Source of the DNA: Nemertoderma westbladi
Taxonomy: Eukaryota; Xenacoelomorpha; Nemertodermatida; Nemertodermatidae
Assembly (NCBI GenBank): GCA_032718475.1
Contig: JAUCBJ010008288.1
Span: forward strand, 1-64,000
Direction: 5' to 3'
Length of the DNA: 64,000 nucleotides
A program made the position numbers and the translations under genes. The notes beneath the pieces were generated by a model that saw nothing but the letters and a program-made list of their open reading frames with translations, did not search any database and had not been told where the DNA came from. Of the stretch, positions 33,081 through 44,449 are shown piece after piece; within the stretch, counting starts at the first letter, position 1, and every line of letters starts with the position of its first letter.

Positions 33081-35004
33081 TCTCTCTCTCCCCGTAACAG
33101 TAACAGAGCCCCACTACTACTAACCTCGTTCTCTCTCTCCCTGTACCAGTAACAGAGCCCCACTACTACTAACCTCGTTCTCTATCTCCCTGTACTGGTA
33201 ACAGAGCCCCACTACTACGAACATCGTTCTCTCCCTCCCCGTACTGGTAACAGAGCCCCACTACTACTAACCTCATTATCTCCCTCCCCGTACCGGTAAC
33301 AGAGCCCCACTACTACTAACCTCGTTCTCTATCTCCCTGTACCGGTAACAGAGCCCCACTACTACTAACCTCGTTCTCTATCTCCCTGTACCGGTAACAG
33401 AGCCCCACTACTACCAACCTCTTTCTTTCTCTCCCCGTACCGGTAACAGAGCCTCCCTACTACTAACCCCGTTCTCTCTCTCCCCATACCGGTAACAGAG
33501 CCCCACTACTACCAAACTCGTTCTCTCTCTCCCCGTACCGGTAACAGAGCCCCACTATTACTAACCTCATTCTCTCTCTCCCCATACCGGTAACAGAGCC
33601 CCACTACTACTAACCTCGTTCTCTCTCTCCCCATACCAGTAACAGAGCCCCACTACTACTAACCTCGTTCTCTCTCCCCCCGTACCAGTAACAGAGCCCC
33701 ACTACTACTAACCTCGTTCTCTCTCTCCCCATACCAGTAACAGAGCCCCACTACTACTAACCTCGTTCTCTCTCTCCCTGTACCGGTAACAGAGCCCCAC
33801 TACTACCAAACTCGTTCTCTCTCTCCCTGTACTGGTAACAGAGCCCCACTACTACTAACCTCGATCTCTCTCTCCCCATACCAGTAACAGAGCCCCACTA
33901 CAACTAACCTCGTTCTCTCTCTCCCCGTACCAGTAACAGAGCCCCACTACTACTAACCTCATTCTCTTTCTCCCCATACCAGTAACAGAGCCCCACTACT
34001 ACTAACCTCGTTCTCTCTCTCCCCATACCAGTAACAGAGCTCCATTACTACTAACCTCATTCTCTCCCTCCCCGTACTGGTAACAGAGCCCCACTACTAC
34101 TAACCTCATTATCTCCCTCCCCTTACTGGTAATAGAGCCCCACTACTACTAACCTCGTTCTCTATCTCCCTGTACCGGTAACAGAGCCCCACTACTACTA
34201 ACCTCATTCTCAATCTCCCTGTACCGGTAACAGAGCTCCACTACTACCAACCTCTTTCTTTCTCTCCCTGTACCGGTAACAGAGCCCCACTACTACTAAC
34301 CCCGTTCTCTCTCTCCCCATACCGGTAACAGAGCCCCACTACTACTAACCTCGTTCTCTCTCTCCCTGTACCGGTAACAGAGCCCCACTACTACCAAACT
34401 CGTTCTCTCTCTCCCCGTACCGGTAACAGAGCCCCACTATTACTAACCTCATTCTCTCTCTCCCTGTACCGGTAACAGAGCCCCACTACTACCAAACTCG
34501 TTCTCTCTCTCACCGTACCGGTAACAGAGCCCCACTACTACTAACCTCGATCTCTCTCTCCCCATACCAGTAACAGAGCCCCACTACAACTAACCTCATT
34601 CTCTCTCTCCCCATACCAGTAACAGAGCCCCACTACTACTAACCTCATTCTCTCTCTCCCCATACCAGTAACATAGCCCCACTACTACCAACCTCTTTCT
34701 CTCTCCCCCCAAACCGGTAACAGAGCCCCACTACTACTAACCTCGTTCTCTCCCTCCCCGTACTGGTAACCGAGCCCCACTACTACTAACCTTGTTCTCT
34801 CTCTCCCCATACTGGTAACATCGCCCCACTATTACTAACCACATTATCTCTCTCCCCATACCGGTAACAGAGCCCCACTACTACTAACCTCGTTCTCTCT
34901 CTCCCCGTACCGGTAACAGAGCTCCACTACTACTAACCTCGTTCTCTCTCTCCCCATACCTCATTATCTCCCTCCCCGTACTGGTAACAGAGCCCCACTA
35001 CTAC
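33081..35004. repeat. 49-bp minisatellite, second segment
   Basis: About 39 units, same consensus as at 30333. Ends exactly at the left LTR of the BEL/Pao element with ...CACTACTAC. Confidence 0.93.
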
Positions 35005-35406
35005 TGTCCCGAAATAACATAGGGTAGTTGCGATTTCCAGACTTAAAATAAACGCGATGGTTTGTTGTTACCGCGTATGTGTTTGATAGCATTTGGGAGA
35101 GCGTTTTATAATAAGGGGTTAAGTAAAGATACTTCCTGATTCATTTATTCAACTAAGGGTATAGTATACATACATGTTTAGGCCTATTTACTGACACCAT
35201 GACAGACATACACAGCAGAAATCAACGTAGTCATAATCAAGTTAAAAATAATAATAATAACATAAACCGGTACCCACTTCATATCAGAATGACTGTAATT
35301 GGATAATTACTTACGTCATACTAAAAATAACTTAAAAGAAGAGCAAGATTCAAAAACAAACGCTTTCTTATATAACAAAATACATAATGAAATAATATTT
35401 TGTACA
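35005..35406 (-). repeat. 3' LTR of the BEL/Pao element
   Basis: 402 bp, TGT...ACA; next to the integrase end. On the + strand it follows the minisatellite. Confidence 0.93.
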
Positions 35407-35558
35407 TTCCCGCCAGCCAAGGAATAAACTAAGTAAATATGTCCTAATAAGAAAATAACACATACAGAAAATAACTCAAATTGCATAAACATATACTAAT
35501 AAACTTTGAAACATAGCACAATATATCAACTAAAATAGTTTACATAGAAAAGATAAAT
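35407..35558 (-). other. 3' untranslated segment of the BEL/Pao element
   Basis: Short AT-rich stretch between the integrase stop and the 3' LTR; includes the purine tract beside the LTR. Confidence 0.7.
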
Positions 35559-36738
35559 CTATATCTCTGAGACTGATGAATCGCTATTCGAAACATCCTC
35601 GTAATATTCTTTCAGTTTCTCACGGGATCGTATTGCGGCTACATGATGGGGTTTTGTAGTGTTAACTTGCGGTGAACGAATTGGTGGGACAATTGGGACA
35701 TCCGATAGATCCACTAATGGTGAAACGGGACACTCTAGAGGGTACAAGAGTTTGATAGGGCGTTTAGAGAGTCCAGTTTGGGTCTTTACGGATACAGAAC
35801 GTATCCATCCGTCTTTACTAGGAAAGAGTTCAATGGCCTTGCCGAGAGGCCATTGCATAAGGGGTCTACGGGAACCAACTAGGACGATATCTCCTACTTT
35901 TGGGATATGTTTGGGTTCAGAAGAATTCCATCGATGGAACTCTCGTAAAGAAGTTAAATACTCATCTTTCCAACGTGACCAGCAATCAGAAATAAGTGTG
36001 ATAACACGCTGATGACGTTTAGTAAGGGATCGTCTCTCACCATAAGAAGGATCTTTATTAAAAACCTTATCGATGAGGGGTAAAGGTAACCCAGTTAGAT
36101 GACGACCATATAGGAGTTGAGAAGGTGTCAGGGGTAAGGGCTCGTCCCTATCCGCAGTAACGTAAGTAAGGGGTCTGTCATTCATGTAAGCTTCAACTTC
36201 GTAGGCTACAGTAACCAACTCTTGATAAGTAATATAAGCTCGACCTAACACTTTCTTTAGTACAATCTTAGAAATACCGATCAACCGTTCCCAGAATCCT
36301 CCCATCCAAGGTGAGGCAACTGGAATAAAAGTCCAAATCATACGTCGTGATAATAAATAATTTTGAACAGTTGCTGTATAATGTACAGTCTTTAGATCTA
36401 AATCAGCTGAAATAAAGGCGGATTGGTTGTCGCTTAGCAACCGAGACGGACAACCAGAACGAGCGGTAAAACGTCGTAATGCGAACAAGAATGATTCAGT
36501 AGAATTACCTGGCACTACTTCTAATCGTACAGCTCTAACAGTAGCGCAAGTAAACAAAGCTATGTAGGCTTTGGTGCGATCTCTGAGTAATATATGACCA
36601 GTGTAGTATAAGCCAGTAGTTTCGAATGGAACGGAACCTGAAACCCGAAACTCAGGAAGTGGTGGAGGTGGCGGTACTGGATAAGGTCGACCAATGACAC
36701 GATTACAAGTCGCACACGGACGAATAATAGAACGAACT
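35559..36738 (-). pseudogene. BEL/Pao integrase region
   Basis: Minus-strand frame open from about 36738 to the stop at 35559. It shows the zinc-binding CATC pair, a Pro-rich linker, a core starting GLYYTGHILL, CATVRAVRLEVV, RLLSDNQSAF (second catalytic Asp), GGFWERLIG (catalytic Glu), NDRPLTYV, TPSQLLYGR and a C-terminal VGDIVLVG domain (DUF5641-like). The first catalytic Asp expected in GLDYTGP is Tyr here and GP is GH, so strand transfer should be lost. A frameshift at about 36738 separates it from the upstream pol frame. Degraded, but only mildly. Confidence 0.85.
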
Positions 36739-37056
36739 CTGTCTTATCTGTGGAATCCACCAACGCTGGCATAACTGAACGATGGTGTCAGACAGACCGC
36801 AATGGAAATTAAACTTATGAGTGGATAATATAATCAGTTCAGTGAAAATATGTTTGCTTGGAAGTATCGCGGGGAACTTAGTTTGCCAAGGAATATTAGA
36901 ATGTTCAATACGACCTCTAGAACGTAGAATATTGTCGTCATCTAGGAATAACCATAACTGACGCTCTAACGGAGGTATTTTACCTTTCTCAGTACTAGAA
37001 TAATTAAGAGATAGTAAATAATTGCTCTCTTTACTAAATATATTGCTTTGTACGCG
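36739..37056 (-). pseudogene. BEL/Pao pol linker between RNase H and integrase
   Basis: Continues in the same minus-strand frame as the RT ORF after a single TGA (37057-37059). It carries the typical pre-integrase segment: ERQLWLFLDDD, ILRSRGRIEHSN, an H-x-x-H-like LSTHKFNFHCG and CQRWWIPQIRQ, where the frame is then lost. No other stop occurs in this stretch. Confidence 0.75.
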
Positions 37057-39846
37057 TCACAATAGGAATATCTCTGCTAATACGATATCGTTTACTGTAA
37101 GTGGACTAGAAAGAACTTTCCCTCCTCCGACCGGCGCAATTGTGGGATATACAAGTTTGTGATTGTTATTAGTAACACTATCCTTTAGGCGGTGAACAAA
37201 ACGCAATACCAATGCAGTAACACGTAAGAGTTTATTATAGTCACTATAATCTGATATGTTGATGACGTCATCAACATCAGAACCTGTTTCATCCAATGTA
37301 GGTAAAGAGCTAACTGTGGTATCCATAGCAACCGTTTCTTCCTTGAAAACAATTTTTTGAATTGGCCAATCAGAAACGCACATCAACCAGACCGGCCCAC
37401 AAGTCCAAAAATCGGAGGACAATAATTTGATAGCAGTAATACCTCTAGTTAGCATGTCTGCCGGATTGTCCTTAGTTGGTACATAGCGAAATATTGCATT
37501 AGGACATAGTTGGTGAACTTCATCCACACGATTCTTTACATAGACGTTATTAACACAACCATTCATTGTCCAGTGTAGAGCTATTTCACTATCTGACCAT
37601 AAAAAGATATTGGCTGGAATGAATTGGAAACTAAATACCTGTGTAATGTACACCAAAAGTCTTGCGCCAATGGATAATGCAGTGAGTTCGAGTTTGGGAA
37701 GGGAAGGGGCTTTACACTTAACGGGGACAACTTTAGCTCTAGCTATGACTAAGTCAGAGTTTTGGTTGTTCACACAATAAACAACTGCACCATATGCCGT
37801 TTTAGAGGCATCGCAAAAACAATGTAAACATGCTCCATTACTTAAAGTCAATTGACGTTTGACTGAAAATGATGAAAGTAAATTGATATCAGAAACTTGT
37901 TTTGACCACTGTGTTGCAATATCGTCTGGGATAACAATATCCCAACCGATATTTAATTTCCACAATTGTTGAATTAATATACGTATACCAATAGTCACAG
38001 GTAATAATAAACCTAACGGGTCAAATAATTTACCAGCTGAACTAACAATGCCTCGCTTAGTAAAATAAGCATCGGGTGTTTTAATTTCGCGGGATGGATA
38101 ACCCAATTTATCGTTTTCGATAAACCATTTCATGCCTAAAATAGCCGGTTCATTAGTAACTACTTTAGGTCCATCATTATTAGATTGTATAAGTTCATTT
38201 AACTTTGGAGAGTTAGTTATCCATTCCCTTAAAGGGAATCCACCCTGTTGTAATAATTTGCTACTTTGTAAATAATAATCAATTAAATCGTTCTTGTTAT
38301 CTGACATACCATGTAAGTTATCAACATATAAATTACGAATAATTATGTCAGCTATCGGCGAGTCACTTAGTTTCAAATGGTGTCTAACAGTAGCATTTAA
38401 TAAAAATTGACTACAAGTAGCACCGAATAAAAGTACTCTAAACCGATATGTAAGTATTGGACTACTTGGATCAAAGGGATCCTTAGGCCATAAAAATCTT
38501 GTTACATCTCGATCAGATGGATCGGGACCTATTTGTAAAAACGCTTTCTCAATATCACTGATAGAACAATATTTGTTCATTCGAAAGCGTAATAAAGCAT
38601 CACATAGCATTTGGTTTAGACTAGGACCGGTATGTAAACAATCATTTAAACTTGGAGATTTCGAATTTGCTTTCGAACTACAATTGAAAACTATTCTCAA
38701 TGGAGTAGTTGATGAAGTCGGTTTGATAACACCGTGATGAGGCAAATAATGAAATTTAACATTATTATTATCACCTAGCACATTATCGGTAAACCTACGA
38801 AAATCGACAAATTCCGCGGGCTCAATAAATTTTCGGTTTAATTGTTCCCTAATAATATTATCATAACAAGATAATAAATCGCGTGATTTACGTAATTTAG
38901 ATAATATACTTTGCAAACATTTTGCAGCTAATGAATAATTAATTGGTAAGATTGGGTGATTTGACTTCCATGGTAAACTTGCCGTGTATTTATATCCGTC
39001 GAACTGGATACTATTTTCGAATTCGATTAATGTGGAATCGTTAGAAACGTCCTTGGGTGCGTCGTAACGAATTCCGATTGAATCCAGACTCCATAACCTC
39101 TCCATACTCGCTGAGAGATCGTCTTCATCTTCGTAAAAAGGTCTCGATGTCCCAATATGAAGAGCTGTAACAACTGATGTAATGCACTCTTTATCCTCGG
39201 ATTGGGTTGAGTCAATTTGGCCCAATATTACATCCCCTAAATTAGATCGAAGTAAAGACACGCCCTCTTCTATGGAAGGAATGTTTATGAAATTAAAACA
39301 TTGGTCAACTCCTAAAACTAATCCAAGATCGGGTACGTTATCACCGCGAATTGGATCAGCTAAGTTAACGCCGCGAAGTATTAAGTGGTCGATGAGATCC
39401 GATCGTCCTGGCGTCGCTAAACGCATTGGTAGCGAGTCTACCACTGCTGCAGAAACTTCGATCAATCCGTCTGATGTAACCACTGAAAATTTAGTAATAT
39501 CATAAGGATCCATTTCGCCACAATGTGTAAAACTATTGATAGCTAAGTATGTGCGAGATATTATGGTTAAACCCAATAACTCGACGATACTCCGTAATAT
39601 AAAAGTTCGTTGTGATCCTGGATCTAATAACGTCCGAACGTTATAGGTTCGAGATCCATGATTATAGTATTCAATAGGCATTATGGCCGTTGGTAACAGT
39701 GAGGAATGTTCAGTGCAAACTGAACTAGAAACAGATGGATTCGTTTTTTTCTTTGGTAACCGATCTGATGAAGAACTACTGGAATAATGTGCGTGTAAAA
39801 CCGAGCGGTGCAATCCTCCGCAAACGTAACACCGACTAGGTCTTGG
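37057..39846 (-). pseudogene. BEL/Pao pol: protease, reverse transcriptase, RNase H
   Basis: One frame of about 930 codons on the minus strand, following the gag stop in the same frame. Order: end of a second zinc knuckle (CYVCGG), retropepsin-like protease with LLDPGSQRTFI (BEL proteases normally show DSGS; the Ser is Pro), RT with LRIVFNCSS, SLNDCLHTGPSLNQML, FLQIG, LLFGATCSQFLLNAT and the box LYVDNLHG, then RNase H with CFCDASKTAYGAV, PKLELTALS, LWSDSEIALHW and NPADMLTRG. YVDN instead of YVDD occurs in some Pao-type RTs, so it need not be inactivating. The frame stops at TGA 37057-37059 and continues open beyond it. Confidence 0.88.
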
Positions 39847-41073
39847 TCATTCGTTCGTAGAATGGCCAGACTGTAAACAGTTTGCGCATAGATTCAATTC
39901 ATCAGTGCGAGACTTCCGTTCGTCACTAGTTTTATAACGATTGCAATAACGGACACTGTGATCGCTATTGCAGAAATAACAACGGATTTTGTATCTCAGT
40001 TTTGGTTTTGTAGAATTCATTACACTCGAACCAAATGAACCGACCGAGCCGCCATGTGGAGACGATTCCAAATGACTACCGAAGTCGTTGTGTTTCTTTG
40101 AAGTATTATTTGGTTTACCTTTATTGAAGCTGGAAAGGTCCGTATCAAAGGCTGATAATTGTTCAATTTCCTCTTGAAGCGCTTTCCGAAGGTCTTCAAT
40201 ATTCCAATAAGTTGTTCGTGCAGCGCGATTTATATTGTCACGAATCTTGGTAGGGAGTTTTCGGAGGAGGATTTCAGCGAACACGTATCCGGCTTCTTCC
40301 ACATTTCCTCCTAAATTTCGAATTCCTCTTAGTTGGGCTTCATATGTCGCTCGGAACGTGGCTAAATCACGAGCCATAGGCTTCGGCTCATCGATGTCGA
40401 TAATTATATGTAAACGAGCCCGGAGGATTAATTGAGGTTTACCAAAGGTTTCTCGGAGTAACTCAATGGCTTCCTCGTAATCTTCGTTGGTTCGCTGGAA
40501 GTTTGCTACGAGTTTGGCAGCGTTTCCCGAAAGTTGCCCTTCTAAATACGAGAACTTCGCAGCCCCAGCGATCTCTGTTCGTGAGTGAACAGTGTCATTG
40601 AAACGATCCCAAAAATTTGGCCAATCGACTGGATTCCCTGAGAATGACGGCAGCTTCAACACGGGAAGTTTCTGCGGTTTCATCCCGATACCGATATGGG
40701 ATTCCACGTTTGGTGGGTGAACGTTACTACCCGGTAGCGACTCGGCGCGACCCTTCTCGTCTACAAACTGTTCAGCTCGTCGAATAGCCGAATAGATACT
40801 TACTAGATCTTCTTTGGAAGACGTATCAATCTCGGTAATTATACCGTCCTCGTCATTGGGATCCAATACCTGTTGAATTCTTTCACTCAAATCCGCCAAC
40901 CTCGTCCTTTGTCTCGCCGTTCCAGCAATGACGTCACGTATAGAGTCAATGTCTGGAACAGCTACCAACTCTCCCGACGTTCCGAACATCAGTCCATTTA
41001 GTTGGTCGAGTAAACGAGTAACTACGGATCGATGACCACGACGTTGATTTTTAAGAAATATTAAATCTTCCAT
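39847..41073 (-). CDS. BEL/Pao gag
   Basis: 408 codons from ATG at 41073 on the minus strand to TGA at 39847. Central DUF1759-type capsid-like region: LPKLPSF-type start (VLKLPSFSGNPVDWPNFWDR), FSYLEGQLSG, EAIELLRETFGKP, RDNINRAAR, followed by a basic linker and zinc knuckles CYFCNSDHSVRYCNRY and CANCLQSGH. The TGA lies in the middle of the second knuckle pair, and the same frame continues into pol. Gag-pol in BEL elements is usually one ORF, so the stop is either a point lesion or a readthrough site. Confidence 0.88.
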   Translation of the reverse strand: MEDLIFLKNQRRGHRSVVTRLLDQLNGLMFGTSGELVAVPDIDSIRDVIAGTARQRTRLADLSERIQQVLDPNDEDGIITEIDTSSKEDLVSIYSAIRRAEQFVDEKGRAESLPGSNVHPPNVESHIGIGMKPQKLPVLKLPSFSGNPVDWPNFWDRFNDTVHSRTEIAGAAKFSYLEGQLSGNAAKLVANFQRTNEDYEEAIELLRETFGKPQLILRARLHIIIDIDEPKPMARDLATFRATYEAQLRGIRNLGGNVEEAGYVFAEILLRKLPTKIRDNINRAARTTYWNIEDLRKALQEEIEQLSAFDTDLSSFNKGKPNNTSKKHNDFGSHLESSPHGGSVGSFGSSVMNSTKPKLRYKIRCYFCNSDHSVRYCNRYKTSDERKSRTDELNLCANCLQSGHSTNE

Positions 41074-41137
41074 AGCTGGTTAATAGTAGAATACAGTTAG
41101 GCCTAATGTGTGTCAGAAAGTTCCGGCTGTCCGGTGA

Positions 41138-41155
41138 TCCCGGGTCACTGCACCA
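41138..41155 (-). other. Primer-binding site of the BEL/Pao element
   Basis: TGGTGCAGTGACCCGGG on the minus strand, four bases inside the 5' LTR. TGG pairs with a tRNA CCA end; the first six bases suit a glycine-type 3' end, but the full tRNA match is not verified. Confidence 0.6.
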
Positions 41156-41159
41156 AAAT

Positions 41160-41561
41160 TGTCCCGAAATAACATAGGGTAGTTGCGATTTCCAGACTTA
41201 AAATAAACGCGATGGTTTGTTGTTACCGCGTATGTGTTTGATAGCATTTGGGAGAGCGTTTTATAATAAGGGGTTAAGTAAAGATACTTCCTGATTCATT
41301 TATTCAACTAAGGGTATAGTATACATACATGTTTAGGCCTATTTACTGACACCATGACAGACATACACAGCAGAAATCAACATAGTCATAAGCAAGTTAA
41401 AAAGAATAATAATAACATAAACCGGTACCCACTTCATATCAGAATGACTGTAAACGGATAATTACTTACGTCATACTAAAAATAACTTAAAAGAAGAGCG
41501 AGATTCAAAAACAAACGCTTTCTTATATAACAAAATACATAATGAAATAATATTTTGTACA
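41160..41561 (-). repeat. 5' LTR of the BEL/Pao element
   Basis: 402 bp, about six differences from 35005-35406 (for example ATCAACA vs ATCAACG, AAACGG vs AATTGG). The divergence of about 1.5% indicates a fairly recent insertion. Confidence 0.93.
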
Positions 41562-41674
41562 ACTACTAACCTCGTTCTCTCTCTCCCCGTACCAGTAACA
41601 GAGCCCCACTACTACTAACCTCATTCTCTCTGTCCCCATACCGGTAACAGTGCCCCACTACTACTAACCTCGGA
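41562..41674. repeat. 49-bp minisatellite, third segment
   Basis: A little over two units, starting with the duplicated ACTAC; the array ends at CCTCG followed by unique GATCATTGCC. Confidence 0.92.
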
Positions 41675-42167
41675 TCATTGCCAATATGTGACTTCGATAG
41701 TTGTCATTGAGAAATATGTAAGTTAGAGTGTCGACAGTAGAATTACTCATGGCTAGCCCCTCCACCACATAGTAGGTTTGTACGCTCCTAGAACAATACA
41801 GAACATAGCATTATCTATGACATTTCCAATAACATTTTCAGTTTTATTTATTAAGCAATGAAATTTATTATTTTGCAATTCTGTACGTGTGAGCCGGGAT
41901 ATTATTGTTCTAATCGACAATAATTGTTTTAAGGTGAAATACATACTGTATATATAAGGCATACCTACAGTAGTTGAGCCATTACATATTACGTGACACG
42001 CTGTAATGCACGCATTGCATCTAGGATTCCCCTGGTAGTTGTACAAAATGCTTCATATGTTCTCTATCTACAGTATCATCAGAAATAGTAGGCCTACACT
42101 GTTAATTACAATATAATTATTATTATGTATTTTTATTGATCAACAAACATATTTTCAGTTTTCTCAC
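41675..42167 (-). other. Probable intron of the GPCR gene
   Basis: AT-rich; no TM7 exon (NPxxY) found on either strand. The exon 42168-42333 donor opens into this region. Confidence 0.5.
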
Positions 42168-42333
42168 CGTTTGCGTTCAGTTAACGGAGAATCAGCGACA
42201 TTTGCGTAGAATGCGTAGAAATAATAGGGACCCCAGAGAATCGCGAAAGCTGAACACAGAATCAGGAATAAACGAACCATTCGCTGTTTGGATTTCAACG
42301 CCTGTTTCGCTTGGTTGGCTGTCAATCGTTGGT
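42168..42333 (-). CDS. GPCR exon: intracellular loop 3, TM6, extracellular loop 3
   Basis: Minus strand. Acceptor ATCAATTAG and donor ACG/GTGAGA. The 166 bases leave two bases at the start, which complete the codon begun by the previous exon, and two at the end. It encodes a basic loop end (AKQALKSKQRMVRL) and a TM6 helix FLILCSAFAILWGPYYFYA, in which LWGP takes the place of the class A CWxP motif, then a short polar loop ANVADSPLTERK. Phase agreement with the upstream exon and the helix motif make this convincing, although no long frame marks it. The TM7 exon was not found. Confidence 0.82.
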
Positions 42334-42936
42334 CTAATTGATGAAAATTTAAAAAAGTGTTTCATAAGTTACAGTACAATACATACTCATATGTGAATAG
42401 CAAACACACACGGTTCCACACCTGTCTGTACTTTTACACGTAGCCAAAAAGTACCAGTATTTACCAGAAAATGGGGCAAATTCTGTTCAATTTAGATTTA
42501 AGAGAGGTAACATCCATCTGCTTATAATTAAAATTAATATAAACGAGATAAGTGTAAAGCAAAAATAAAAATAAAATTAGTTCTTAGTTAATTCCATTTA
42601 CCGGTACTACCACTTGCTTACCGGTACCACTTGCTTACAGGTACCATTTGATTTGCTAACCGGTACCACTTGCTTACCGGTAGGCCTACCATTGCTTGAT
42701 AAAGGAACCCGTAAGGGTTTTCAAATATTACTATAATTTCATTTGTATTTTTGCTTTATCGTTATCCCGTTTATATAAACTTAAATTATGTTCAATTTGT
42801 TTAAAGTTTATATAAACTGTACTTTCAATATTATAGGCCTATAATAGTCACATGCACCATAATACAAAATTTACATGATTTGTTATATTTCCTTTCCATA
42901 TTATATTCATTATAATGATTAAAGTAAGTATTTTAC
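42334..42936 (-). other. GPCR intron with a small ACCGGTACCACTTGCTT repeat
   Basis: Phase 1 intron. At about 42600-42690 it carries four to five copies of a 16-18 bp motif based on ACCGGTACCACTTGCTT. Confidence 0.75.
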
Positions 42937-43105
42937 CTGGAAACTTTTTGTCTCTTATCCAAAGTGTGTAACCAATCACCGAGTAACATACAATCATTAA
43001 AACCAGTGGAATTATGTATTGTAGAACAAAGAGACTGGTTTCGTATATGAACAAGGATTTCGGCCTTGGCCAGACCTCTGCACACACTGTGAAGTTTCTA
43101 TCATT
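42937..43105 (-). CDS. GPCR exon: extracellular loop 2 and TM5
   Basis: Minus strand, 169 bases; acceptor AACTTTTCAG, donor CCAG/GTAAAA. It encodes NDRNFTVCAEVWPRP, where the Cys matches the conserved loop-2 cysteine that bonds to TM3, then TM5 FVLQYIIPLVLMIVCYSVIG with the conserved Pro and Tyr (P5.50, Y5.58), and the start of loop 3 (TLWIRDKKFP). Class A receptor, most like peptide receptors (tachykinin/NPFF/NPY-type); the ligand cannot be assigned. Confidence 0.88.
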
Positions 43106-43518
43106 CTGAAAAGTTAAATTTAGAAAAATTTAGATAAAACAAGAATTAAATAGTTAGAGACTTTAATAATCTTAAATTATTACTTCCAAAACATCGGATT
43201 CATAATTTGTACAAAGTATTAATGGCTTTGAGGATGTGGAATATGTTGCTAATAGACTATTTTGAATTTTTTAATATTCGTTTGGCATTTGTACTAAAAC
43301 TAAAATTAACTGTAAATTTTTTTTAATTTTAATTTTACTAAAAACAAAAATGTACATTGAAATCATTAATAATTGTCTTTTTTCAGAACATTGAAGAAAT
43401 CACCCTTAACCCACCGCTTGTTATGGAACTGGCTGGGACTTTGTTGTAGCGGGTACCGGTAAGTATGCCTAAGGATGTAACTACAATAAATTACTGGTAC
43501 CCTTTGGAGACGACTTAC
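43106..43518 (-). other. GPCR intron
   Basis: Phase 0 intron between the TM4 and TM5 exons; GTAAGT donor (minus strand). AT-rich, nothing else seen. Confidence 0.8.
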
Positions 43519-43648
43519 AGTGATTAGGTTTGTATGCGAAATGACAGGACAGGCAAGTGCAGCTGAAAATATCCATATCAGTGCCAAGATCAGACAGACT
43601 CCTGCCCGTGGTATTCGCTGTTTCATTGGCCACATTGTAATGTATAAC
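43519..43648 (-). CDS. GPCR exon: intracellular loop 2 and TM4
   Basis: Minus strand, 130 bases: one base plus 43 codons. Acceptor ATTTTCTTACAG and donor ATCACT/GTAAGT. It encodes LYITMWPMKQRIPRAG (loop 2 after the DRY motif, which would lie at the end of the preceding exon) and TM4 VCLILALIWIFSAALACPV with the invariant Trp (W4.50) and Pro. It joins in frame to 42937-43105. Exons for TM1-TM3 are not recognised within the window; the giant LTR element begins 800 bp upstream and may lie within this gene. Confidence 0.88.
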
Positions 43649-44449
43649 CTGTAAGAAAATAATTAATTGGTATACTAAAATTATCATTGGTCGGAGTCCG
43701 ACACGTACTACGACAGTCGGAGTCCACCACCAACTCTTACAATTTGACATTTACAATACAGAAGCGTAAAATAAGAGCTTTGGAGGTAAAACCTATTTGA
43801 GTGATTGATTTGTTTTAATTCCGGTACAAAGCTAATGGAAGTCTATGTCGTGATGCCATGATCGTCCATAATCATGAACCAAAGATATGTTCACGGTTTG
43901 GGGCCTACATGCAGCTCAATGAAGTTGAGCGTAGTGGAATTAATTTTATTGAGGGAAAAGGACGGTATGTTTGCTATGTAGACTTGAATGGGGAAGGTTG
44001 ATATGATGAGTGATAATTCCTTACCCTGGCAGTAATAGACACATATAATAAGATTATATATGTACATTATAATAGGAATAAGGCAAATTTGAATAGATCA
44101 ATGTCAAGCCACTCTACTACATAACCAATAGAATTGTTCAAGAATTCAAATAGAAATCCATTGGTTGCAGTATTAGGAATTTGGAATCATTTTATTAGTG
44201 TCTGTTAAGTGAGATGTATACATCAATGTGAGATCCGTTTGGTCCAGATAGATCAGTACAATAGTCATACTGTATATCTAACCGGTTGGTATTTGGAATC
44301 ATTTTATTAGTGTCTGTTAAGTGATGAGATGGTATACTATCAATGTGCGATGCTAGATAGATCAGTATAATAATCATATATCTAACCGGTAGGTGTACAG
44401 GATAAGCACGTACATATGGTGTATTTCACATACGGTATTATAAAGGTAT
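43649..44449 (-). other. Flank/intron upstream of the GPCR exons, with a 110-bp tandem duplication
   Basis: A unit beginning TTGGAATCATTTTATTAGTG and ending TATCTAACCGGT occurs at about 44181-44290 and again at about 44291-44395, with indels. No TM1-3 exon is seen. Confidence 0.6.

Larger units (their letters stand above)
35005..41561 (-). mobile_element. Complete 6.6-kb BEL/Pao LTR retrotransposon
   Basis: Two 402-bp direct repeats (TGTCCCGAAATAAC...TTTTGTACA) bound a minus-strand gag-pol. ACTAC on both sides (35000-35004 and 41562-41566) is an exact 5-bp target duplication; removing the element restores a normal minisatellite unit. The internal region begins (minus strand) four bases after the LTR with TGGTGCAGTGACCCGGG, a TGG-initiated primer-binding site of undetermined tRNA identity. 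A purine run (GGCGGGAA) precedes the 3' LTR. The two LTRs differ at about six positions. Confidence 0.93.
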
